Made by a program: the position numbers and the translations under genes. Of a stretch of DNA of 64,000 nt, positions 36,248-45,170 are shown in pieces (the stretch's first letter is position 1; every line of letters begins with the position of its first letter). The notes beneath the pieces were generated by a model. The model was not told the origin of the DNA, did not search any database, and worked only from the letters and a program-made list of their open reading frames with translations. This DNA comes from Candidatus Cloacimonadota bacterium (lineage in GTDB: Bacteria; Cloacimonadota; Cloacimonadia; Cloacimonadales; Cloacimonadaceae). The stretch lies in assembly GCA_023228125.1 (NCBI GenBank), contig JALOBT010000005.1, positions 20,568 to 84,567 on the forward strand, read 5' to 3'.

Positions 36248-37674
36248 ACATCGCAGTGGGAGGATTCTTTCACGAATCCAATACCTTCAACCCTATAGTG
36301 ACCACAGAGAAGGACTTCGTAGTCTTTGAAAAAGGCGCCATTTACAGCCAGGGTGGCAGCTATCTTTTGGCCAAAGGCATCGTTGACTATTTCAAGGATC
36401 TTCAAGAGTATCGCCTGCTGCCGCTGAATTTTGCCCGCGCCGTACCCAATGGTGAGATCGCGCTGGATTATTATCTGCAGCTCAAAGCCCGCTTTTTTGA
36501 AATCCTGGCTGCAGAGGACAGCATTGACGCCTTTGTCCTGGCTCTGCATGGCTCGATGCGGGTCAAAAAGATCGGTTCGGCAGAATCAGATCTGCTAAAA
36601 AGTATCAGAGAGAAATATCCCACTGTGCCCATCATCTGCGGTCTGGATATGCATGCCACCATCACCAAAACCATGTTGGAGAACGCTCAAGGGCTCACCG
36701 GATTCAAAACCGCACCCCATCTCGATGCCTGGGAAACCGGTAGGCAAGCTGCCCGCATGGCAGACATTATCCTGAGAGAAAAGGCCGAACTCCACATGGC
36801 GGCAGTGCAGATCCCGGCTTTGATTGCCGGCGAAAAAGCCGAGACGGACCTCTCCCCTATGCGGGAATTGATGGAGCTTACTGTGGCTCTGGAAGCTGAG
36901 CCGGATGTCTGTGCGGCTTCGATATTTCTGGGCTTCCCCTGGGCTGATAGTGCAGAAAATGGTGTGAACTGCGTGGTGGTGTGCCAGAGCAATCTAAAGA
37001 AGGCAGAGGCTTATGCCCAGCACCTGGCAGATGCTTTCAAGGCAAAGCTGGATAAGTTCAGCTTTTCAGGACTGGCTCTTCAGCCTCGTGAGGCTATTCT
37101 TCAGGCTCTTCAGGATACTTGCCGGCCGGTATTTATCTCGGATTCGGGAGATAATCCCACGGCTGGATCCACCGGAGATAATACGAGTCTGATCCACCTC
37201 CTGAACACTTTACCGGAAATGGCAAAGAGCAGCAAACGCATCCTCATGGCAGGCATCTTCGATCCCCAAGCTTGTGAGTTCTGCAAAGGTCATCTGGGTG
37301 AAGATATCACTCTGCAAGTAGGCGGAGTATTTGACCAAACATATTGTAAACCGGAGACTCTCAATGGACGTTCCTTGCGCCTGGTAGAAGGCTTTGGCCC
37401 TTTCAGAGCAGATCTCATCCTCTTTGCCAGTACGCATTTTGAGCTGATCATTACCTCCAAACATATAGGCTTCACTAGTGTAGAGATGTTCAAGGCTTTG
37501 CAGATCGACTATCTGAATCTGGATATCATCGTAGTAAAACTGGGCTATCTTACCGAGGATTTTAAAGCAATCTCAGCCAAGCACTATCTGGCCTCAGCCA
37601 GGGCTGCACCGATGAAGTGCTGTGCCGGCTCAACTATCGCAATCAAGAAGGTCTATTGCGCTTGTAAGTGCTAA
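36244..37674 (+). CDS. M81-family metallopeptidase, MlrC-like
   Basis: 476 residues matching the MlrC/DUF1485 family. Landmarks are VGGFFHESNTFNP at the N-terminus, ALHGSMRV near 100, GLDMHATITKTM near 137, TAPHLDAWETGRQAA near 157, and DSGDNPTAGSTGDNTSL near 300. The Glu, His, Asp-x-His and His residues expected to bind zinc can be picked out in these segments. The namesake degrades linearised microcystin, but most relatives have unknown or D-amino-acid or peptide substrates. The start overlaps the cutC stop. Its stop codon overlaps the convergent zupT stop by 4 nt, so there is no room for a terminator between them. Confidence 0.88.
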   Translation: MNIAVGGFFHESNTFNPIVTTEKDFVVFEKGAIYSQGGSYLLAKGIVDYFKDLQEYRLLPLNFARAVPNGEIALDYYLQLKARFFEILAAEDSIDAFVLALHGSMRVKKIGSAESDLLKSIREKYPTVPIICGLDMHATITKTMLENAQGLTGFKTAPHLDAWETGRQAARMADIILREKAELHMAAVQIPALIAGEKAETDLSPMRELMELTVALEAEPDVCAASIFLGFPWADSAENGVNCVVVCQSNLKKAEAYAQHLADAFKAKLDKFSFSGLALQPREAILQALQDTCRPVFISDSGDNPTAGSTGDNTSLIHLLNTLPEMAKSSKRILMAGIFDPQACEFCKGHLGEDITLQVGGVFDQTYCKPETLNGRSLRLVEGFGPFRADLILFASTHFELIITSKHIGFTSVEMFKALQIDYLNLDIIVVKLGYLTEDFKAISAKHYLASARAAPMKCCAGSTIAIKKVYCACKC

Positions 37675-38480
37675 AACAGCGCCAGTGACACCGCCATAAT
37701 CACCATTCCGGCGATCAATCCGGAAATGGCTATATGATGCTCGCCATACTCTTCGGCTGTGGGCAGAAGCTCATCAAAGGAGATATAGACCATGATTCCG
37801 GCCACTGCGGCAAAGACCAGGCCAAAAGAGGCATCGTTGATCACAGAGCGCAAAAGCACAAATCCTACTATGGCTCCCACCGGCTCTGCAAGCCCGGATA
37901 GGAAGGAATACCAAAAGGCTTTTTTACGGCTTTTGGTGGCATAGTAGATCGGCACGGATACGGCTATTCCTTCCGGGATATTGTGGATGGCGATGGCGAG
38001 GGCAATGCTGATACCCAAAGTGGGGTCTTTCATCGCTGCCATAAAGGTGGCCAGGCCCTCGGGGAAATTGTGAATGGCGATGGCCATGGCAGAAAACATC
38101 CCCATGCGCAGGAGCTTTTTATCATCAGGAAGATTGTCTTTGAGCCCGTCGAGCTCCATATTCTTGATCTCGTGAGGGTTTTCATGCGAAGGCACCAGAA
38201 GATCGATCGCGGCGATCAGTGCTATGCCCGCAAAGAAGGCCAGAAGGGTGTACCAATGCCCCGCCTTGGGGCCATAAAACTCAGTCAGAGAAACCCGCGC
38301 TTTGGGAAATATCTCCACAAAGCTCACATAGATCATCACACCGGCAGAAAGGCCCAGGGCAGAGGATAAGAACTTGGGATTGAACTTCTTGGATAAAAAA
38401 GCCAGCAGGGATCCGATCCCTGTGGATAGCCCCGCAAAAAGAGTCAAGGCAAAGGCAAAGAGTACATCATTTGTGAACAT
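37671..38480 (-). CDS. zupT: ZIP-family metal transporter, ZupT-like
   Basis: 269 residues with eight predicted membrane segments. Family residues in segments four and five: IAIHNFPEGLATF and IAIHNIPEGIAVSVP, each carrying the His-N-x-PEG metal motif. A loop with charged residues (SHENPHEIKNMELDGLKDNLPDDKK, in parts) joins segments three and four. It imports zinc or other divalent metals. It begins 2 bases after the stop of the thioredoxin-like protein with a sorting tail, so it probably belongs to the redox operon upstream. It converges with mlrC. Confidence 0.92.
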   Translation of the reverse strand: MFTNDVLFAFALTLFAGLSTGIGSLLAFLSKKFNPKFLSSALGLSAGVMIYVSFVEIFPKARVSLTEFYGPKAGHWYTLLAFFAGIALIAAIDLLVPSHENPHEIKNMELDGLKDNLPDDKKLLRMGMFSAMAIAIHNFPEGLATFMAAMKDPTLGISIALAIAIHNIPEGIAVSVPIYYATKSRKKAFWYSFLSGLAEPVGAIVGFVLLRSVINDASFGLVFAAVAGIMVYISFDELLPTAEEYGEHHIAISGLIAGMVIMAVSLALF

Positions 38481-38482
38481 GC

Positions 38483-39820
38483 TCAGCGTACCTTCAGGAT
38501 TTTCCCGCTTTGCTCACTGCCTTGGAGGCGGTAAAAGTAAATTCCATTGGGCAGATGCTCTGTCTTCCAGCTAATACTGTTCACACCTTTTTGCAGATTT
38601 TGAGCGGGCAATTCCACCAGCTTTTGCCCTTTGATATTATAGATTTCCAGAGCTGAAGAAAGACCGGATTTGTAGCTGTTTAGCTCAAAGCTTACTTCGC
38701 TATGGAAAGGATTGGGATAGCTTCTGCCCAGAGTGATTTGGGCAGGTGAGGCCAGAGCATCTGCATTACTCACCGGGCCCAGGGTGTAGGTAAAGGGAAT
38801 CTTATACACGCCGATTTCCGGGGATTCCACCACAAAGTTAAATACGCCAGTGCCTTCTTCGTCTGCCCAGATATTCAGATCAAAAGACTTCGCTTCGCCA
38901 GCGGCATAGCTAAAGGAGACGTCCGCGCCGCCGAAATAGCAATTGCCCGCCTCATCGCAGTAATTCAAAGACCAGCTTAGGGGAACGGATACCTTTTCTA
39001 TGTGTATAGTTACATCATTCGCCTGTCCCAGATTGTAGATCCAGAAAGCAGGCGAGAAAAAGCTTCCAGATACTTCATTCTGAATATCTTGATCAAAGGT
39101 GATGGCAGCACGGAAATAGTGCTCCGGCGCAGGCTGGGTGCTCACCGCTTGCAAGATGGTCTTACTGGGCAATTGCACAAAGGCATAGGCCCACAAATGG
39201 GCTGCATTCCAGGCGGGGTCAATGCTAAAGCTGGTTTGGCTGAGAGTATTGTTTCCAGCTCCGCTGAGGGTAATGGGCACGGTTTGCACACTGCGCACGA
39301 TCTGCGTAAGTTCACTGGTGACATCATCTTCCACGAGATAAAACACCACATTGGCATCATCCAGAGCGTAAGTATCGTGGATCATTTCGGTGAGCACTAA
39401 GAAGGCTCCGCTTACCAGATCAAAGCCTTGCACGCTCATCTTGAGCGGAGAGCCCAAATAGCGGAAATTGCTGATGGCTTCGATGTATTCAGCGCCATAG
39501 ATGGTATCATCGGAGGCGCCATTGACTCTGACTTTGCCATTGAAGATCACAGCAGGCAAGCCCATTACTGTGTAGTAATCAAAGCGGGTATCCACCTGGG
39601 CATTTGAGTATTCCCCGCTTTCGGTGAGCAGGCGGCTGATGATCACTTCACCGGGGGAAAGCTCGTCCTGCATGGCAGCAAGGCCTTGCTGTGCAATGCT
39701 GCAGCCTCCACACCAGCTCGCGCCAAAGTTCTCGATCACAGGCGTGGTGGGATAATAAAGGGGCTCAGCAGATAGAAAAGCTACGCTGATGAGCATAATG
39801 ATAATCGTGATATACTTCAT
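38483..39820 (-). CDS. Exported thioredoxin-like protein with C-terminal sorting domain
   Basis: 445 residues. Signal peptide about 1-18, then a thioredoxin-like domain with active-site Cys37 and Cys40 in NFGASWCGGCS. A beta-rich middle follows (about 170-340, including MIHDTYALDDANVVFYLVED in parts). The final 85 residues (LGRSYPNPFHSEVSFEL, EIYNIKGQKLVEL, LPNGIYFYRL) match the FlgD-like/type-IX sorting fold seen in the 4636-6768 protein. It is likely secreted or surface-held and may oxidise or reduce disulfides in envelope proteins. ATG 39820 has GGAGAATATT upstream. It is the fifth gene of the operon beginning with dsbD. Confidence 0.85.
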   Translation of the reverse strand: MKYITIIIMLISVAFLSAEPLYYPTTPVIENFGASWCGGCSIAQQGLAAMQDELSPGEVIISRLLTESGEYSNAQVDTRFDYYTVMGLPAVIFNGKVRVNGASDDTIYGAEYIEAISNFRYLGSPLKMSVQGFDLVSGAFLVLTEMIHDTYALDDANVVFYLVEDDVTSELTQIVRSVQTVPITLSGAGNNTLSQTSFSIDPAWNAAHLWAYAFVQLPSKTILQAVSTQPAPEHYFRAAITFDQDIQNEVSGSFFSPAFWIYNLGQANDVTIHIEKVSVPLSWSLNYCDEAGNCYFGGADVSFSYAAGEAKSFDLNIWADEEGTGVFNFVVESPEIGVYKIPFTYTLGPVSNADALASPAQITLGRSYPNPFHSEVSFELNSYKSGLSSALEIYNIKGQKLVELPAQNLQKGVNSISWKTEHLPNGIYFYRLQGSEQSGKILKVR

Positions 39821-39829
39821 AATATTCTC

Positions 39830-41275
39830 CTAAAATCTGGTACTGAGTTCTGCTCTGACGCCTTCAAAAGGTGCCAGATAGCGACAAACGCCATTGCGGC
39901 AGACTTTGCCTCCGGCTTCCTTGCCGGCAAAGACCAAGAGGTCGCTGTGGCTGAAGATGGGATATTTAAGCTCGATATTGGGCATGTAGCGGCTATCTGC
40001 CCAGGCCGAAGGCTCTGCCCAATAGCTTTGTAGCCCCAGGGAAAGCGACAATTTACCAAGGCTGAAATCACCTTGAATCATGGGCTCATAGTGGCTGCTT
40101 TCAGTTTGATTATTCTGCTTCTCGATGGTTTTGAATTCAGCTTTGAATTGCAGCGGAATCCCCTTTAGACTGAAGCCGGTAAAGAGGGCGGGGTAGTACT
40201 CTTTTTGCCAGGTATTGTTAGCTTCATCTATCTTTTCGAGGTGAGAGTAGGACAATTGGTATTGATCCATACCCAGATTCAAATCCGCGGCCAGGTAAAG
40301 GTCGTTCATCTGTTTATCTTTAGCCCCATCCCAGGCTTCGGCGTAATCCGCTGTGAAAGACAGGCTTTCACTGAGGTTGTACAGCAGCCGGGCCTGCCAG
40401 CCTTCTTCATCCAGGCCGCTGGCCAGCGCATCAGACAAAGTCTCACCGTGATAATTCGCCAAGGGTATATCCTGCAAGCGATAGCCAAAGTCTTCATAGC
40501 TCTTGTAAGCTCCGCCCAATTGCAGATTTCCCAGCATGTAATCAGTATTTACATACAGGGCTGAACCCTGGATGGCAGGGGAGCCCAGCAAGCGGTATTG
40601 CTCGCTATAGGCATATTCTGCATAGGAATCGAGATTGCCTTGAGTGAAGAGCAGCCGGCCGGCAAATACATCCCGGAAGCTGTATTTATTAAAAGCACCC
40701 AGATTGCGGAAGGCCAGAGCTGAGGCACCCAGCCTAACGCCTTGCCAGAGAGGATATTGCGCGTCCACGCCATAGGCCAGATCGTAGCGTCCCTTGTAGT
40801 CCTCGCTTTCCAGCGCGCCATAGATGGCTTTGAATTGCAGCTCATCATCATAGCGCAGCAGAAAGCTTTCCAAACGGTGGTCTTCATCCAGCTCTATGTC
40901 TTTGTAGCTGCGGAAGCTAATCCCTTGACCAAAAGTCTCTTGGGTGGTGCCCACATGGATACTGAAGGCATCTTTGCTATATCCGGCATAGAGCTCTTTC
41001 CAGGCTACTAAAAGGCGGTTTGGATCCAGCTCTGCCAGTAATTCGCTGCTTTGATTGCTGTATTTTGGCAATTCACTGATGAATTTCAGCCCAAAGCTAA
41101 AATCGCGATAACCCAGATTGAAACCAAAGCTGTCGCTAAAATAGGCAGAAAGCGAATCTTCTGCGGTGCGATAGACAAACTCAGCTTCATTCAGGCCATT
41201 GATCTGGAGTGTTTCTTGTGCCCCCAGGCTGAGGCAGACAGCTATAAGGAGCAGCAGGATTATCCTTGCTTTCAT
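39830..41275 (-). CDS. Exported beta-barrel protein of the redox operon
   Basis: 481 residues, signal peptide about 1-20. The mature protein is a run of aromatic and Gly strands (FGFNLGYRDFSFGLKF, SIHVGTTQETFGQGISF, DQYQLSYSHLEKI, LSLSLGLQSYWAEP) ending in GVRAELSTRF, typical of an outer-membrane barrel with a final aromatic residue. A cluster AGKEAGGKVCRNGVCRY near the end carries two cysteines. Its start overlaps the TlpA-like stop by one base (TAATG). The family was not identified. Given its neighbours, a role in passing or receiving thiol-redox substrates at the outer membrane is possible but is inference. Confidence 0.7.
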   Translation of the reverse strand: MKARIILLLLIAVCLSLGAQETLQINGLNEAEFVYRTAEDSLSAYFSDSFGFNLGYRDFSFGLKFISELPKYSNQSSELLAELDPNRLLVAWKELYAGYSKDAFSIHVGTTQETFGQGISFRSYKDIELDEDHRLESFLLRYDDELQFKAIYGALESEDYKGRYDLAYGVDAQYPLWQGVRLGASALAFRNLGAFNKYSFRDVFAGRLLFTQGNLDSYAEYAYSEQYRLLGSPAIQGSALYVNTDYMLGNLQLGGAYKSYEDFGYRLQDIPLANYHGETLSDALASGLDEEGWQARLLYNLSESLSFTADYAEAWDGAKDKQMNDLYLAADLNLGMDQYQLSYSHLEKIDEANNTWQKEYYPALFTGFSLKGIPLQFKAEFKTIEKQNNQTESSHYEPMIQGDFSLGKLSLSLGLQSYWAEPSAWADSRYMPNIELKYPIFSHSDLLVFAGKEAGGKVCRNGVCRYLAPFEGVRAELSTRF

Positions 41276-41820
41276 TACTTTTCCCTTGCTTCTTCTTCAC
41301 AATCACAATCGTGTTCGGTGTCTTCCCCGCTATGCCCTACTCCTTTGCAGCAGAGCAGCTTCTTGATGGTCTCTTCATAGATTTCCTGAGTGCCAGGCTC
41401 GAAGCCCACGTGGGAAAAGACGATCTCGCCCGTTTTATCCAGGATGAAGCTATGCGGAGGCGTGCCCACATTCAGGCGTTTGGCCAGTGATTTCTCCGGA
41501 TCAAACAGAGTGATGAATTTGTAGTCTTTACTCTTCAGATAGTTTTTGGCGCGCATCTGTGCTTTGGGGGCATCGATAGAGATCAGCACCACGGTGAGCT
41601 CTGGGTATTTCTCAGCCAGTTCATGCAGATAAGGCATGGCGACCTTGCAGGGATTGCAGTAATCTGCCCAAAAATCAATCAGGATGGGGCCTTTGCCCAA
41701 AAGGGATTCCAGGGTTACGGTTTTGCCGTTCATATCGCTGAGGCGAAAATCCGGCATCGCGTCTGCGAAAAGCAGGCCGCCTAAAAGGATCAGGGTCAGG
41801 ATCAGAAGGAATTGTTTCAT
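41275..41820 (-). CDS. TlpA-like thiol-disulfide oxidoreductase
   Basis: 181 residues with a signal peptide (about 1-20). The thioredoxin fold (about 25-155) carries Cys55 and Cys58 in FWADYCNPCKVA. PDFRLSDMNGKTVTLESLLGKGPILIDF is the TlpA/peroxiredoxin-like lead-in. The C-terminus is a cysteine- and acid-rich tail (LLCCKGVGHSGEDTEHDCDCEEE), unusual for the family, and could bind metal. It likely works as a periplasmic reductant fed by DsbD, whose gene is two genes upstream. It ends one base inside the barrel gene start. ATG 41820 has GGAGAACATT. Confidence 0.9.
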   Translation of the reverse strand: MKQFLLILTLILLGGLLFADAMPDFRLSDMNGKTVTLESLLGKGPILIDFWADYCNPCKVAMPYLHELAEKYPELTVVLISIDAPKAQMRAKNYLKSKDYKFITLFDPEKSLAKRLNVGTPPHSFILDKTGEIVFSHVGFEPGTQEIYEETIKKLLCCKGVGHSGEDTEHDCDCEEEAREK

Positions 41821-41832
41821 AATGTTCTCCGT

Positions 41833-42939
41833 TTATTTTGCGCTGGACATCGGATGTACGATGCCGCCATATATTGTGCTATTATTGGTAAAAGAGCTGG
41901 GTTTCTGCTGGGCAAAAACCACCAGTTTGAAATTCTGCGGAAGCGAGCCTACAGAGCTTACAGCGATGGGTATGGATTCACTTAAATCTATCCCTGCCAG
42001 GCTGATGTTGCTCTTACCCCGCACCACATTGTGCAAGGGCTGTCCGAGATGATTTTGATACTCCACTTCATCAGTGATGATCACGGCACTGAGCACCAAA
42101 TCCGCCTGCTGAAGCTCAGTCTGAGGAGCCAAAAACACTTTTGCACTGATCTCATTACCACTGATGTTCACGTCACTAAGAGTATAATATACAGGCATAT
42201 CCACCTGCACCAGATTATCCACAATTGCCTGATATTCGGCCAGCGAGGCAGCAGCGCTTTGAGTCACCTTATTCATGCCCTGGAAAATGGTAACCGGTGG
42301 AGAATATGCCCCATAATATGCAGCGCTTGGGTCGTTTGGCAGCACCAGCTCCAAGTCTATATGCTGCTCCAGGTAGATGAAATTCTCCGGATACTGATTT
42401 TGCAATTCATGCAGCTTGGCTTCGGCAGGGGGGCAATTTGGACAGGTGCGGTAGGTAAAGTATTCGGCGATTACCAATTGCTTGCTATTGTTCTGAATAC
42501 AAACCTGATTGCCATAGAGCAGCCACCCTGAATCTGCTTTTACGAGCTTTTCACCTATGAAAAGGCTATCGGCCAGGACTTCTTTGCTATTTAAGGCAGA
42601 GACGGTTAAGCGCCAGTTTGCCTGGGCATTATGCTCATCAGTCAAGCTGTAAGTGATGTTACTGACTTCGTAAGTTACCGCAGTGCTGTCAGCCCAAAAG
42701 CTTTGAATCCAGGCCAGTCTTTCGCTCTTAGATACACCATTATGCCGGTAATCATCCTTATAGAAACCGCTCACAGCACTGATATCAGAGGCTGTGATGC
42801 TGGCAAAGGCAGCTTGCAAGGGGCTGAAAAACTGAGCATTCAGGTCTTCTGCAGGCGCAGTGGTAAATTTGTGTTCAAAGCGGTCGCAAGAAACCAGCAG
42901 CAGAGACGCCAGGATCAAGACTATACTAAGGTATTTCAT
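41833..42939 (-). CDS. Omp28-like lipoprotein with CPNC redox motif
   Basis: 368 residues from ATG 42939, with a TGATG overlap with dsbD and GGGAG upstream. An in-frame TTG one codon earlier is less likely. Lipobox LLVSC gives Cys18. After a spacer and an NTF2-like stretch (about 36-150), residues 157-300 resemble Omp28-family proteins with a thioredoxin-like motif: YFTYRTCPNCPPAEA, Cys166 and Cys169. It ends in FKLVVFAQQKPSS. The motif suggests a membrane-anchored thiol reductant or oxidant served by DsbD. No close enzymatic assignment is possible. Confidence 0.8.
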   Translation of the reverse strand: MKYLSIVLILASLLLVSCDRFEHKFTTAPAEDLNAQFFSPLQAAFASITASDISAVSGFYKDDYRHNGVSKSERLAWIQSFWADSTAVTYEVSNITYSLTDEHNAQANWRLTVSALNSKEVLADSLFIGEKLVKADSGWLLYGNQVCIQNNSKQLVIAEYFTYRTCPNCPPAEAKLHELQNQYPENFIYLEQHIDLELVLPNDPSAAYYGAYSPPVTIFQGMNKVTQSAAASLAEYQAIVDNLVQVDMPVYYTLSDVNISGNEISAKVFLAPQTELQQADLVLSAVIITDEVEYQNHLGQPLHNVVRGKSNISLAGIDLSESIPIAVSSVGSLPQNFKLVVFAQQKPSSFTNNSTIYGGIVHPMSSAK

Positions 42940-44813
42940 CAAACAACTCCCGCGTAAGGAATCTTTTCCAGAACCTCACGGATCATTTTTTTACTAAGCA
43001 ATTCCGGGAAGAGAATCGGCTCCTCACCGGGTATGTAAAGTGCATTAAAAGGCACGCCCATACGCTCATGCTGGGTAATCCACTCCAGCAGAACAGGATC
43101 CTTTTTGGTGAAATCTCCGCGCAGAAGCACCACGCCTTTGGCCTGAAATTCGGCCATGATCTCATCGGTAAAGAGCACCGTTTTCTCATTGGCCATGCAG
43201 TTCTTGCACCAGGCTGCGCCGATATCCAAAAAGACAATCTTGCCTTCAGCGAGCAGCTTCGCATGTAGTTCTGGCGTAAACACATACCAGCCTTCTGGAG
43301 CATGGGTATCCGCCACCATTTCTGTGCCCACGGGGGCTAAGACTTCGATGATCTGATGTTCTTCTTTGAGAGGCAGATAGCTATATACTGCAAAAGCGAT
43401 CAGCAAGATGGGCAGGATGGTGAAGATCCACTGCGTGGCTTTGCTAAGTTCAAAGCGGACAAAGCGTCCATAGAGCCAGGTGGCAAAGCCCAGGATCAGC
43501 ATAAAGAAAAGCACATTCATAAAGTAAGCGGCACTGGTGAGTAAAAAGGTGGTCTTGAGCATGGTATAGACCAGATACAAGAGCACAAAACCCATCAGTT
43601 CCTTGAAGAGCACCATCCAATCTCCCGGTTTGGGGATGATCTTCAGTGCTTTGGGGAAGAATCCGATCAGGATAAAGGGGAAGGCAAAGCCCAGGCCGAT
43701 CAAGAGGAAAAAGACCATAATCAGGCCGGAAGACAGCTTCATGGCAAAGGGCAGAGCTGCACCCAGGAAGGGTCCGGTGCAGGAGATCGCCATCAAAAAA
43801 GCAAAGATGCCGCCGAAGAAAGAGCCGCTATAGCCGCCCTTGGTGCTAGCTTTGCTGGCCGTATTCATGCCTGGAGCGGTGATCTCAAAGATGCCCAGCA
43901 GCGAGAGGGCAAAGACAAAGACGATCGCCATCAAGCCGATTTGGAAATAGGGATTCTGGTTTTGGGTGCCCCAGCCGGCAGATTGTCCTGCAACCTGGAT
44001 GCCGATGAAAACACTCGCCAGAATGCCAAAAGAGATCAGCACCCCCAGCGTGTAAATCATCACATGACGGAAGACCTTGCTGCGGTCTTTTTGAGCTTGA
44101 TTGATGATAGCCATGATGCGAATGGGTAAAATGGGTAAGACACAAGGCGTGATATTCAGAATCAAACCGCCCAGAAAGGCAAACACGAGGTATTTGAGGA
44201 CTTCCCGCCAGGGGCTGGGCTGCTCGATCGGAAGCTCTTCGGGAATATTCCGGGCAGATTCAGCTTCTATTGCCACTGCTTCGCTTGCATCGTCAGCAGG
44301 TTCTGCATCGCCACTTTCTGCAAGCTGAGCGATAGAGACAGGCCCTTCTTGAGGCTGAGGGGCTGCTTGTGGCTCCAGAATTTCAAAGCTAAGCTTGCCC
44401 TCTTTATCCTCCGGAGGATCACACATACCACTTTCGTAACAGAGGTTATAGCTCAGTAGAGTGCTAACGCTCTTCTTTCCAGCATTGGCCTTTCCCTTCA
44501 CCGTAAAAGGCAGAGTAAGGGTCACTTTGGGATAATATAGCCACTCATGTTCAGAGATGACCTTGGTGGGCTGAGGCAGCTTGCCTGCACCAAACTCAAG
44601 ATCGGGATGAGCTGCCTCAAGATAAAAATAGGCTGGATCGGCTGGATCCACACTTTGCTTACGGTCCGAAGGGATAAGCAGGGTGGCGCGGATTTCTCCT
44701 TTATCGCCAGGCCTTAGTGCTTGTTTTGATATGCTGAAAGTAACCGTTTGAGCCACAAGGCTCAAAGCGACAAGCAACAAGATCAGGATCAGTGCTCCTC
44801 TTTTAAGGCGCAT
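42939..44813 (-). CDS. dsbD: DsbD-like thiol:disulfide interchange protein
   Basis: 624 residues, all three parts of a DsbD. The N-terminal periplasmic domain (about 20-160) has the Cys pair in YNLCYESGMCDPPE. The membrane domain (about 205-470) carries ITPCVLPILPIRI and ISCTGPFLGAALP. The C-terminal thioredoxin domain has Cys536 and Cys539 in AAWCKNCMANE. It moves electrons from cytoplasmic thioredoxin to periplasmic partners, here probably the three CxxC proteins that follow. An Ala/Glu-rich linker (about 165-200) is longer than usual. ATG 44813 is preceded by GGAGGTATAA. It is the first gene of the operon. Confidence 0.94.
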   Translation of the reverse strand: MRLKRGALILILLLVALSLVAQTVTFSISKQALRPGDKGEIRATLLIPSDRKQSVDPADPAYFYLEAAHPDLEFGAGKLPQPTKVISEHEWLYYPKVTLTLPFTVKGKANAGKKSVSTLLSYNLCYESGMCDPPEDKEGKLSFEILEPQAAPQPQEGPVSIAQLAESGDAEPADDASEAVAIEAESARNIPEELPIEQPSPWREVLKYLVFAFLGGLILNITPCVLPILPIRIMAIINQAQKDRSKVFRHVMIYTLGVLISFGILASVFIGIQVAGQSAGWGTQNQNPYFQIGLMAIVFVFALSLLGIFEITAPGMNTASKASTKGGYSGSFFGGIFAFLMAISCTGPFLGAALPFAMKLSSGLIMVFFLLIGLGFAFPFILIGFFPKALKIIPKPGDWMVLFKELMGFVLLYLVYTMLKTTFLLTSAAYFMNVLFFMLILGFATWLYGRFVRFELSKATQWIFTILPILLIAFAVYSYLPLKEEHQIIEVLAPVGTEMVADTHAPEGWYVFTPELHAKLLAEGKIVFLDIGAAWCKNCMANEKTVLFTDEIMAEFQAKGVVLLRGDFTKKDPVLLEWITQHERMGVPFNALYIPGEEPILFPELLSKKMIREVLEKIPYAGVV

Positions 44814-45124
44814 TTATACCTCCACAGGAAAATCTGTTTTCTATCAAATAACTTAATGCACAATGCGTTCCACAGCAAGGAGATTTTGCGGTATGCGGAA
44901 GGATGATTGACTTCCCAGCAAAAATACCCTTCTGCCGGTCTATTTTAGCCCCTTAGATGTCGTGGAGTAAAGATAAAGAAACTGTGGATAAAATCCTCTT
45001 ATCTTCATTGTGCATTCAGGACATGCTATGCAGGAAGGCAGATGCAATGTGGCGGATAACGAGTCTCGTAGGGCTGGCATTTCAGATAGGATTCCTCTGT
45101 GATAACTCACAATTTTGAGAAGAT
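44814..45124. other. Intergenic region before dsbD
   Basis: About 310 bases between dsbD and the glyA terminator. No gene, repeat or RNA element was recognised. It should contain the dsbD promoter, but no convincing hexamer pair was seen. Confidence 0.5.
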
Positions 45125-45162
45125 CTTAAAGAGAGCTCCCACCACCCGGGCAGGAGCTCTCA
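45125..45162 (-). terminator. Intrinsic terminator after glyA
   Basis: In minus-strand RNA GAGAGCUCC (45161-45153) pairs exactly with GGAGCUCUC (45139-45131), with a 13-base loop, then UUUAAG. It starts 10 bases after the glyA stop and closes the operon. Confidence 0.85.
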
Positions 45163-45170
45163 CAATGAGT

